From: Synchiropus splendidus
Taxonomy: Eukaryota; Chordata; Actinopteri; Syngnathiformes; Callionymidae
Assembly: GCF_027744825.2 (NCBI RefSeq)
Contig: NC_071347.1
Span: forward strand, 13,205,501-13,269,500
Reading direction: 5' to 3'
Length of the DNA: 64,000 nucleotides
Every line of letters begins with the position of its first letter. Within the stretch, counting starts at the first letter, position 1. The notes below the pieces were generated by a model that was not told where the DNA came from, made no database searches, and saw only the letters and a program-made list of their open reading frames with translations. A program made the translations under genes and the position numbers. Below, piece by piece: positions 26,601-38,647 of this stretch.

Positions 26601-29600
26601 ATCAAGATGAGGGGTATTAGCCGATGAAAGGTGCCCGTCTCTCATTCTCAGTTCCTTAAGTCTCTTTCTTCGTCTCTCTGCCAGCAAACAGTAGCCGCTG
26701 TGTACACATGAGCTTTGATGACATCAGGTTAGGGTGTGGCGGCCCATACAGATGTACAAAGGTCAGTTCAGTAATGTGTCATGCTTCTGCACGGTTATAC
26801 AATGAGGCGCTGGTGTGTGCGTGTGCGCGCATGCTCGCACATGCACGCAAGTGTAGTTCAGAAAGAAGCTGAAGAGGTGAGGTCATAGTGGGAGGTTGAA
26901 TTTCACAATAAAGTCATTCACTGAGACATTCCGATGATCTACATAAGGAGGTCTGTCTGTGTCCGTGTGTGTGTTTGTGAGTGTTGCGTGCATGCGTGTG
27001 TTTGCGTGTGTGCACACATGAGGCACTGTTTCGGGTCCAAATGTGTGAGGGAAATTGACAGAACAGGAGGAGAGCTATGATGGGGATGAGGTAATAGGCC
27101 TGATTTCATGGTTTGCGTTTTGACCACATGGCTTGGGGTTTGCATGCTGCTGCATTAGATGGCTGTGTGTGTAAGTGTGTTCATAGAACTCAGTGAACCA
27201 GACTGACACAGACAAGAGTTCTGTACGGCAATGTTACATCAACTACACACGCATAGATTGGAAAATTTTTCACAGATGCTCGGCTTATGTTAGAAATCCC
27301 CATCTTTTCATTGAAACCGTTGTTGACCGAATCTCTGCGTTTTCAAATCAAATTCACACATGACATGTCTGATTCTGTGCTGATGTCATTCCACCTGGCA
27401 ACAGAGAAGCCTTTGAGCGGAGTGAGTGCCTAGAGGTTTCCTTCAGAGGTCAGAAAGGTGGACCTGTATTACGTTTGTCTGTTTGAGGTCTATGTTCTCC
27501 TTTTCGCCATTTTCTGTCATTCTTCTCACTTTGTAATTAGCCTATAACCTTTCGGCCTTAACCTCCTAACCCATGCTTTCTGCACCTCTCTGCTACCATA
27601 TGACCCGTCTCCATTTCAGCGTGGCAAGCTCCTGCAGATCAATGATTTCATTGAGAAGGAGCCAACGGTGCCATTAGGAGGTGAGCTCACCTTCCCCGGG
27701 GAGATCTGACATGTTATGCTCAATGACCTCGCCTTTCCTCCTGATCCCTCCTTCCATCTCTCCATCAGTTGTATTACCTTCGCACCGTTTCTTCCTTCGC
27801 TCTCTTGTGTTTCATGGTGCTGAGAACAGAGCTCTATTTTTAGGCCCCAGACTCTTGCGGTCGTCACATCTGGCGCCAGTGGCCGTGGTGCTCTCACCCT
27901 GGCCAGTAGATACACAAACACACACACACTAGGGCATGCACGGGTGCCCCACCCGCCTCAGCACCAAGGGAGCGCAAAGGTCACAGAGAATGGCCCATAA
28001 ATAAATGACATCACCTCCTTAGTCTGAGTGAACTGCGTGTCTGAGTGAACTGCAGACTTTTGTACTGGTTTTGGACTCCTTGCAGACTGTAAAGTCAGGG
28101 GGCCGCTTTTTATGTAACAAACCTCTGCATATGCAGTGTCTCCCCTGAGCCCCTTTCTTTTCTGCCTCACATGATGTACTTGATGTCATTTTCCTCTTCT
28201 TTCCAAAAGCAGGCCTCTAGATTGTTGTGTGTGTGTGCGTCTGCGAGCTTTGCCAAATGTTTTCACCATGACGTGATAACGCAGCTCAGCTCCTCATCTC
28301 CTTCTCCTCCATCGCTCGCAGCTCCTGCTGGTGAGATCCAGCCAGACACGTATATATTTACTGGGCCAGGTTACACACTCTATCACACATATACACTTGC
28401 ATGCAAAAGGAGCGTGAAGCGATTTAATGCACGTCAACGCGAATTACAAGTGGAGCAGAAAGGATTAGACCCGGAGACATCATCGGCAGACAAGCACACG
28501 CTTACACAGGGCGCACTGCGTGAGCTGGTCATCTGTCATCATGGCAGTTCAGATATATCTGTCATGCTTGAAACATCCTAAGCACAAATGGTGAAATTCT
28601 CTTGGTTTCCAAGTGGTGAATTCATGGTGGTCATATTCAGGAGTTCCAGTTGTGGATGGCACTTCAATTTGATGAATTAATTCCAAACAAAAAGTATCTA
28701 AATAGCACAGATGAATTGTGTATAAACTTGCTCTCACAGGGAACCTTTTCCACGGCAGCCACTCCAGGTGCACCACATTATACAATGTGATGTCATCATC
28801 GAAACATCCATAATGAAGGCGACTAAATGAGATTGAGCTGAGATGGATGGAAATTTGAACTTTAACTCACTTCAGGAAAGAAGCACAGCTCTGGGGCTCT
28901 TCAACCCTGATGTTTATGTGGACAGATTCAACCCCAGTCCATCAATCTGCTGTCAAATATTAAAAGGCTATTCATTGCTATGAACTGGTTTAAAAACTTT
29001 AAATCGGACCCCACCCCCACTTCTACGATCAATTTGTTTGAATTAAATAAATGAAAACTCCTCCAGTCGATTTACTGAACCCGTGATGAACCAGTGGCCT
29101 GTTGCTTATCTCTTGCCCCGCATTATCTCTCCTCATACCTTTCAAAAAGAGCAGCCAAGGCATCAGCGCCTCTCCTCCGCTGCTCTTCGTCTAAACAGTG
29201 GCATTGTGAAGCAGTTCAATGACCTTCAATTTTTATTATGTGCTCAGTGAATTTCGGTGGTCTGGCGTGATTTGTTAACACTGGCTCAATAGCAACGGAA
29301 AACTCTGGAGACGATTCAGAAGTAGTGTTTTTGTTACGAAATGAACATCTGCAAAGGCGTTTGTAAATTCATTACAAACCACATGTTCCATTTTAAGACT
29401 TTATATAAAAATTAAAGACTTGTTCAGTAGCTTTTGCCCTCTTTCCATTTGTCACTGTTTTATAACATGCAGGGGGAAGAATTCCGGTGCGCCGGTGTTT
29501 GTACCACAGTGGCCTAAATATTTCCAGGATAGTTGTTAAAGCTGCCTTCTGTATACACTCCATCATGCATACCTTCTGTCCCCTGCTGCAATTGAATCTA

Positions 29601-29901
29601 TCTCCAGGCACTTTGAACATCCTAACCCATCCCTGTCATGCATTCATCCAGAACGGAATAAAAATAGTGTGTTTAAACTGTTACCTAGGTAGTGTCAACA
29701 CACCGGGTCAACAGCAGCTGAAGTAGAGCAGCATGTGAACGCAGGACACTTCTCTCCGCACGACGCCCCCATCATCACCTCATAACTCGAACCTCACGGT
29801 GAATCTGGGCCAAGCACTTTTCGATTTAGTAGCTGCACCAGTAGTTTAGCACGGCAACATTTGAGGGCTCTCGTGTGGAGTGGAAATTTCCAAAAGCCCC
29901 G

Positions 29902-29932
<31 letters not shown>

Positions 29933-32900
29933 GCTAGCAATTATGATAGTTTATCCGACCGGTCTCTGGCGCGCATCCATGAGATTCCTGTCATGCTGGG
30001 ACTGCCCACCACCGCTCCTGTCATGGCGTCATTCCACGGAACAATGGTGGATTCCTGTTTATCATCATGCTGGCTTTGATGCACCTTATCTCAGGCATGT
30101 AGCAGCACTACTTCCTCAATCATCCTTGTGGTTTTCTTCAGCTATGTTAGTTACTGAAGTCCGACTTCGCTTTGTGGACCAGCCTGTTTTTCTTGGCAGC
30201 AAATAAATGCAAACAGCTGTAGAAGGAAAAACTATTTTAATATCCCGCCTGCTAATTGTTTTCTGAAAATGTTCACGGGGCTTTTCATCTCTTAAATCAT
30301 TGTTGGTGTCCTGTAGCGCAGCAGAAGACTTTAAATCCTGGTGGTTTAACACTTTTCCTGGTATGTACACAGATCATATCGGAGATCTTATTACTGTAAA
30401 TACATTCTGACCACACGCAAACATTTGGGGCTGAACCTCCACTGCTCCTTCTAAATGGAGGGGCAGGATTCCAGTCTCCATGGCAACAAGATGTTTGCAA
30501 AAATGTGAACATTTGAGGATAATTTCTCATCTTTCAACACGCAGACTTGACTTCCCATTTCGTTGTGTAACCATTTCCCGTTCTTGATGAAACAACATCA
30601 TGGCTGTTTGAGGTCAAACGGGGAGACGCCCAGGGAACTTTTGTGCACCCAGAAATGCTTGTCGTAAATGAAGGCTTCTGTAAATCAACACGAAATAAAT
30701 TGAAACGGCACTTTGGGAAATAAAAATGGCGCTGAAGGTGTTGGCAGGCAGACTCGCACAGAAACAGCTTGCCCAGTTCCTCCGACTGCATCACGTCATT
30801 CTTTTCTCTATTGTTCTTTTGTGGCTGGCAGAGTGATGTCATTGCTGAGATGTGGATGTGACATACACACACACACACACACATGCGCTCACACACACAA
30901 AGAGAGAGAGCCAGAGAATGAAAGACAGCCCTCTATTATGCCAATAAAGCCTAGACTGATATCATTCATTATGTACACACTGTGCATTCAGTGTAATAAC
31001 AAAAGACAAAAAAATGATTTATGAATGTCCTTTTATTATTTATAATGTATTAATGTGTTTCTAAGAAGGTCTTTTGACATATTTTTTATTGAATGCCCAA
31101 ATAAATGTAATTAAAGCTGTTTTTCTCTTCTGCTATTAATGTTATTTGTGGGTGTGTGAATGAATAGTTTGCTGTGTAGCATCAGGTATTTTCTAATGTG
31201 TGTCATCGAAGACCATTATTTTCGGAGCTGTCGCTTGGTTATGACACTGCTTGACTCACATTTTCTGCACACGTCACTGTCTTGTGAGTCACGGCATGGA
31301 TGTTTTAATATTTGATCAAACCGCGTTGCTCACAGAAAACTGAGGGAACTCACTGTGTCCCAGAAGGCGGTACGGAATGGGGACGGTCCGTGGGGAGGGC
31401 CACGTGTGTCAGAGCAGCGTGTCAGTCAGCCGCCCGGACTGACCTGAGACAGGATGCTTGTCGGCCAGCGCAAGCTCATTACGACCCAACAGATTTGCCG
31501 GCAGCACTCGCCTGTCTGAGCACTTATTATGCAGCTGCCGCGTGTGTCTGACGGTTGTGTATGGAGAGGTACACTTTGCAGCTGCTAAAAGAAACTGGGG
31601 TCATTAACATTTATAATGCAGGAATCGCCTCGATAGAAAACATATCTCTGTGTAAATCATAATAGCACTGTAATAACCCCTGGCTTTAGCGTCTTCCCAC
31701 CGCACTTGAGAGCCGCATGGATTGTAATTCAAGTGAAGTTACACTCTCACGTCAACGGCTTTCCATCTTATAGTTTCATATTCATCACGTATAAAGAAGA
31801 GTCATCTTTGTAAAAGTTGCAAACAGTTGTTAACTGGCTTTATAAGCTCCCTGGTTGGGCGCAAACAGACTTTACATGCACGCATAGGTGCTCTGAGAAC
31901 ATGCTTGTGGCGTCTCCTTTTCTTATTGAGTCTTAACAGCCGCACTCCAACACACACGCTTATGGTACGTTCCCTTCAAAATCTCCAACTGGGATTTTTG
32001 AGCTTTATGATTTTCTGGTTTATTTGAGCCCATCTGTCCTGAAAGCCCCCCTCTGAGACTGCGATGGCTTCCCCCTGCCGATGCAGGGTTTTGTTTTTTT
32101 TCTGCGGATATAAAGTCAGTGGTGCAGTGGCTGCCGGTTCAGAACTCCTCCAGGGGGTTAAGTTGTTTTGAGGGCAGGTCTGCTGGCTCAATGATGCAGG
32201 GAGGGCCTCAGCAGGCTGTCGAGATATAGATGAGCATGCACATGTCTCCAAGAAATGTGTCATTGCCTCGTCTTGTAATCTTATCCTTGCCAGGGTCTGC
32301 ACATTGACTGTACTGATGACATTTTTTGGAAGCTCCTGGAATTATAAAATTGATTGTCTTTAAGTGAATTTGCCCTTGTGACCTCACCAAGATGATGGAT
32401 AACTTATATTAGTCATATTAGTAGCTCTAATTCATAAGACCTAAATCCTGCAATGCAACATAGAATGTTTCCATATTCAAGCATATTCAAAAACGCAAAT
32501 ATTTCTCTGTACTAACCTGATTGTGCTATGTTTACTTTCTTGTAGGCTAGAGCCATCCCGCATTAATTCATCCCTTCCTCCCCCTTCTTCTATTAACCCC
32601 CCCTCAATAATGGCAACTACCTCACACACCAGGCATGGCAGCTGTGTCCTCCTCTAGGCATTACATCACTGCAAGAGCAGTCTTGTTACTGATCCCATGA
32701 CAACCAGCCCTATCAACACACACACACACACACAAGCGCGCAAAAAATCATTCTCAGCTATAATGGAGGAAAAATGGATAAGCTCATCTCAGTCTCTTCT
32801 CATTTGCTTTTAAGATTATGACCTCATACACACACACACACACAAACTCTTCATGACCCTAGACCTCGCCTCTCCGGATGACGACATCTTTGCTTCCCCT

Positions 32901-35900
32901 GATGTCCTGACAGCTGATCTGTGAGGTAGGGTGACGGTCCTGTCGCTGCCTGCCTCTCTAAACTGAAGGGGATGTGCCGCTGATAAATTCCCTGCAGAAA
33001 TTATGCATTAGCTCATTCAAAAATAAATCATGAGGACCAAGATCAGGTTTTGCAGGTGCATATATATGTATCAAAAAAAAATAATTCACCATGAAAAACA
33101 AAAAAATAAAGTGATGATTCATGACAGGTTGTAGCCCCAATTGCTTGCTGGAGAGAACCCTTTTAAGAGGTCATCATGTTAATAAAATAATAATAATAAT
33201 AATTTTAGCAGCAAATAAAGCGTCATGGGAAACTCATGTCCGGATGTCCTTTTGGTTGCTCCGCTCTCTCAAGTCCTATTCTGACCTTTACAGTCTTATC
33301 TCTTTTTGTCTCCCTGGCTCATCTCAACTGAGAAGGTGGAGCACTATATTTATGTCTGTGTGTGTAAACGCTGCGTCGTCCTGGGAACAAACCATAAAAG
33401 TGTGCTCTAAATTTAAGAGATGTCGCAGCAGGGGTTGCACAGAGTGACAGTGTTACCTATTTCTGTCACTGCAAAAGCACATGTGCAGTCAATAAAGCAG
33501 CCCAGCTGTCATTTATAGCATCTTGGCTGTAATCCTCTAATTAACACGCCGACTATTCCGGGCCTTGTTTCCCTGCATGAGGATGAGGGTCTATGAGGAG
33601 CGATCCGGGCACGTTCTGCTTCAGCTCACGTCACACAGTGCAGTTCTTGAAGCATCAGCTATGTGTTGTTGTGGTTGGGCCGGGTTTCGCAGGTGTGTGG
33701 GAGTCGTGTGACCCTGAGGGGGTTTAATGTTTCTGACCACACATAAAGAGTGTGTGGCGTGTATGTTGTCCCAGGTTGACCATTGTTGTCTTTCTGGGGC
33801 AGATAAAAAACAGTGCCGTTTTTGGACGGTGAGCAATTATAGTGTGTAGGTTGTGGGTTGAGGAAACCTTATGCACCTCCATGTGGTGACCTCACGCTTG
33901 TGTAGGGACAGATGAAAACTTTAGGTAGGTCATTATAATCGGGTTTATGTTTGGTTAAGAGTCCTGGTTAAGATTTGCCATTTGTTTTGGATGGGTAGGT
34001 TTTGGGTGAGGAAGGTTATGGCAATGTGTGTGTGTGAATGTAATAAATTAATAACCAATTGTGGGTCAAATTAGGAACATCTAATTTGATCTTATCTAAA
34101 ATAGGTAAATACTATGGTACTTCAGATATTTACTGTTTTATAGTGTTCAGTTCTGGAGCAACGTAACGTGGGTTTGAAGTGAACCTAGGTCCCTTCTGAA
34201 TGGTAGGATTTTCTTCTGCTGACAGTTCAGAAATGGCTCCCATTTTCAAACTTGCTTTCAGTAAGTGCATTATCACCAACATGAACACTGTGAAGATTGA
34301 ACATTCCTATACGTTGCTGTCATTGTAATGAACCACATTACATGCTGCACATTAACAAATCCACAGTATGCTTTTTAACAAGGCCCATCTATCACCATGT
34401 GACCTATTTCCTCTCACTCTGAGCGGCAGTTGTAAAGAGGGTGACGTCAGGCTCCTCTCACTGGTTTGTGATCACTCAGGGGTCGACGGTGATGAGATGA
34501 GGTCAGTCAGTCAGTCAGCAGCTGGCCCCTTATCCAGACATCTTGTATAAGCTTATTTGTCTTTATATTTCAAGCTGAACTCACTGACCGATGACTTAAT
34601 GTAACAAAGCCCATCTGACTTTTTAAAATGAATGAATGAAGGCATTGTGCAGCGATGTCTCTGCTTGTGGGGGGCCGTGACTAATCGATTCACTGTAGTA
34701 ACTATCAGATTATTTACTTTGAATGTTAAAAACAGTTACACATGCAAGGTACAGTTTAGAGTCAGTTGCTTGATTTGTCATTATTAAAATAATATTGTAG
34801 AAAACACTTCAAGTTACAATGAGATTCTTTTTGTAGAGTACTATTTTACAAAGGTCATTTAAATGTTGGTTTTGTTAGTAGCATGTTATAAGACAATCTC
34901 AATTCATAACTTTATTGAAAAGATATTTTGTATTCATTTGTGTTTTTCCCCACAAATTGTCTGTTAAAACGCCACGTTTTACATGTTCATCATGTTTTTT
35001 ACATTTCTTCTTTAAATGAAATCATTGGATTCAGTTATTTTGCATTTGATCCTCATGATATCACTTTTTTTCTGAATAAATTATTAATAAATTAATTAAT
35101 GTGATCAAAAGTTTTGCGACCTACAGCTTCTTTAGCAGTATATTGGTGACTTTTAGAAATCCCTTTAAAGTCATAAATAATGTTTTAAATGTGATTTCTG
35201 TGCTGGTGAAGTCAAATTTAAAAAGCAAAGTAATGAATTTGCCCTTTGTGCCCTCCAGCAGTGAAGCCCTACTTTGTCTATACAGTCGACTTGCGGCCAA
35301 CGTGTTTGTCATTCCATAGTAAAGCACCGGGAGTCTGTGGCCTGTCACATGGATCATGGCTGCCGACCACAAACTTGTTTGCTCCTCTCATCACATCTCG
35401 CCTTCCCGTCGTCACTTGTTTGCTTTCATGTCTCTTCTTCTGGCCCGGTCCCGTCACTTTGGTGTCACTTTTATTTTCCCTCTGTTCGCCTTCTCTTCTT
35501 CATCAAAGACGAAAACAGAGTCCAAACAAAGCGGCGTTAACATGAACCAGAGGAGGAAACCGTGTCCACGCACACACATTCCTGCACCCACTCAGACAAA
35601 TCAACATTTAACACACTGTCGGAGTCGCACCCCGGACAACTGGGATTTTAATGTGATGCCTTTTTAGGCAATACAACTTTATAAAAAACAATGTGACTCT
35701 TCGTGTCAGTAAGCCTCTTCATTTGTTATCTGTGTTTTCAAAATTGAATAACCGGTATGAAGTCATGGTTCTCAGAAACAAATGAATGTTGACGTGAGAA
35801 ACAATCTGTTTTTGCCCTGACGGTAGAGTTCAAGTGACAGAAGAGGTTTCATCTGGCATCTCCTCAAGCTATTACACAAGTAGCTCAGTCATTCACCTTG

Positions 35901-38611
35901 GATTCCGTCTCATGATTCCTGTTACTGGTGCATTTAAGCTCTGATTGTTTTTGATGAAGTTCCACCTGGGAGTATATTGTGGATCTGACACAGACCTGAA
36001 CGATCAGAGATGCTTTGAGAAAATGTGCTCGGAAATGTCAAGTGTTTACTTGCAAAGGAAAGTCTGGTTTTGCTTCAGGCTGGTTTCATTTGAATTTTGG
36101 CTTTATCTTAAATTGTCCATCTCGGTAACAACCATAGGAATATATTGTTGTATATATATATATATATCAGTTTCTGCTCTGCGTCCCCGATGGCCAGCAG
36201 AAGTCTGCAGCGCGGCCCCTGCTCTGCAGCGAGGCCCCTGAGGTGGCTGCATATTTGCTGGCTGAGTAAGGAATGTGGTTACATGCCTTAGACATTAGCA
36301 ATGACGGAGCTCTGGCTCCACCGGAGAGGGAGGGTGGGAGTGAGGGAAGAATCTGAGATCACTGCAAGTGAGCTCATTCACCCTCAGAGAGAGAGAGAGA
36401 GAGAGGCGCTCCGTCATCCTCTCTGCAGGCGGGAGGAGGGAGAGGGAGGAGCGTCGTCCTGCGGCTCAGCGAATGAGAGACAGGGAGTTGGAGTAGCACA
36501 ACAATAGTGGGCTGCTCTTCTGACTGTGGACTCAGAGACAGGCGAGCTTCGGCGACACACACACACAGACGCTCAGTCAGCCAGCTGCAGACAGAATACA
36601 GCTGCTGCCATCACTCCGGCAACGTCACCTCTGTCTTCTGCGTGTTCTCGCTGAGGGTGTTGCAGTATTAGAGAGAAGAGAGCCGCTCACTTTTCTGGCA
36701 TCCTCGTGGTCATTCCATCTCTCTTGGATTCTGGCCACATGTGGATTTGCTTATGGACGTCTTTTAGGAATGTGCAACGTTCTGGACTTGTGTGCCTTTT
36801 GACTCTGCATTGCAGGGCACTGAGTGGACTTTTCAGGACTTTGGGAACTCTATCAGCTGTCAGGAACCTTTTTAATCAAGTCGCTTGTCAGGCTTCAACC
36901 CTGACAGAAGGAGCACAGTATTTGATATTTTTCTGTGCGTAAGTGAGCGTGAGTGTGCGGATTCTCTCTGGGGGATGCCTCTGGATGTGGTGATCGCCCC
37001 AGTGGAGGACTGTTTTTGGCCGGCCCTACAGGACACAGACATGAGGCTGAAGATCAGGGTCCGCCGGATGAAGGAGGGGAGAGAGCTCAGAGGTGTGTAC
37101 CTGCATCAGACCAGTCACATGTCTTCTTGAAGTTGCAAAAATATTGCTTATTTCAAATAAAATATTGTAGCTTACTCCATGCTTGCTGGTGTGAAGCATG
37201 CATTTGCATGTACAACGCGGGGAACCTGTGATCATAGAGTTGCAGAACACAAAGGCACAGTGGGATCCCAGGTACTGAGGTATTCCAGACGTGCTGCAGA
37301 GTGAATTTCAAGAACCCGCTCTGCTTCAGTTGCGGGATTAACTGCTGTAACACCACAAGAATAGAGCGTGGGGATGATCCAAAAGCAGCTAATTGCTTTC
37401 TCACTTATTCATTTCCACTGTCGATGTGTGTAGCAGGGGAGACGTGGGGGATTAGCAGGATGACATCATGAAGCTGGGAGGCAATGAAGAGGAAAGATAG
37501 AAAAGGAAAAAGAGTTCAGGGCGAAAGAATGAGAGCCATGACCCGCAGTATGACATAGTGCTCATGCTCTCTCCGCCTGTGGTCATTGAGATGTAAAACC
37601 ATCACAAAGACTCTTTCTCTTTCTTCGCCTTCACTCTTGGCTGCTCTCAATTGGTCCACAGAGCAGCGTCTTGTGGAGACACTGTTATCAATCTATGTGC
37701 TCTGCAGGTGTCTAGCACAACACGTTTCACACCGATAAGCCGACACCAGATCCCGAAACGCCTCCCTGAGATTTCCACATGGACTTAATCGTGTGTCAAT
37801 ATTTGCATTTTGGGACTTTTCCAAACTGGTTTGAAGCAGATCTGGGGAGCTGCTGATGTCAACTGTGGGTTTGTGCATGGCTTTGCCGGAAAAAAACCCC
37901 CAAACAAATCACATGCTCTTCCAGCAGGAGGTGAAGATAGAACTGCTTCTGTCATTGGTTATTTTGAGAAACAAGTTCACATCAGGATTTATTTTCCAAT
38001 CCTGCACAAACATGGCAGCGGTCCATCAAAGTGACACGTTATTGCCAGGATGAGGCAACACTGATAGAGAGGCAATAAACCATTTAACCATGAGCTGTGT
38101 TAATCATGAAGCTTTTCCCAACTGCTCTCGAACCCAGCAAGAATATAGCAATGACCTCATCCTACTATCTCATCTATGGGCTGTCAATCTAGGCCGTCCT
38201 GACAGAAACAGCAGTCTGCCCCCCCCTCCTCTATATCGCCTCCTTCTGGCAGCCTTTGTGGGGTAAGTGTGCGATGATGTCATATTGGGAGGGGTATTGG
38301 GGGTCACATTGAGATGCTAATGTCCCCCTTATAGATGAGGGGACAGCTGGAGGGGCACAGAGGATGGCGTCATGTCTCCCCGATATGAGGAGCAATGGAG
38401 GGGTGCGGGACGGTCATTCAGGCACATCAATGCCCCCAGGCTGTGTGAGTGTGTGTGTTCTCTCCATTAACAGACGAGTTAAAGAGGGCAACTGAAACAC
38501 ACAGGCGGGTGGTGTGTGTGTAGGGGGGGTTAGCTTGTATTGACCAGGCGCTCAATTGTCCCCACAGCAGTGATGTAACAGCTTCTGTTAACCAGAAGAG
38601 CCAGGCAGGTG

Positions 38612-38647
<36 letters not shown>

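Noticed and set aside
29902..29929. A28 run as a retroposon tail
   Set aside because: No body, no AATAAA and no target duplication could be seen around it.
36706..36942. 78-codon ORF just upstream of the 36975 ATG
   Set aside because: It is in the leader-like part of the block, is out of phase with the better-supported frame, and has no recognised motif.
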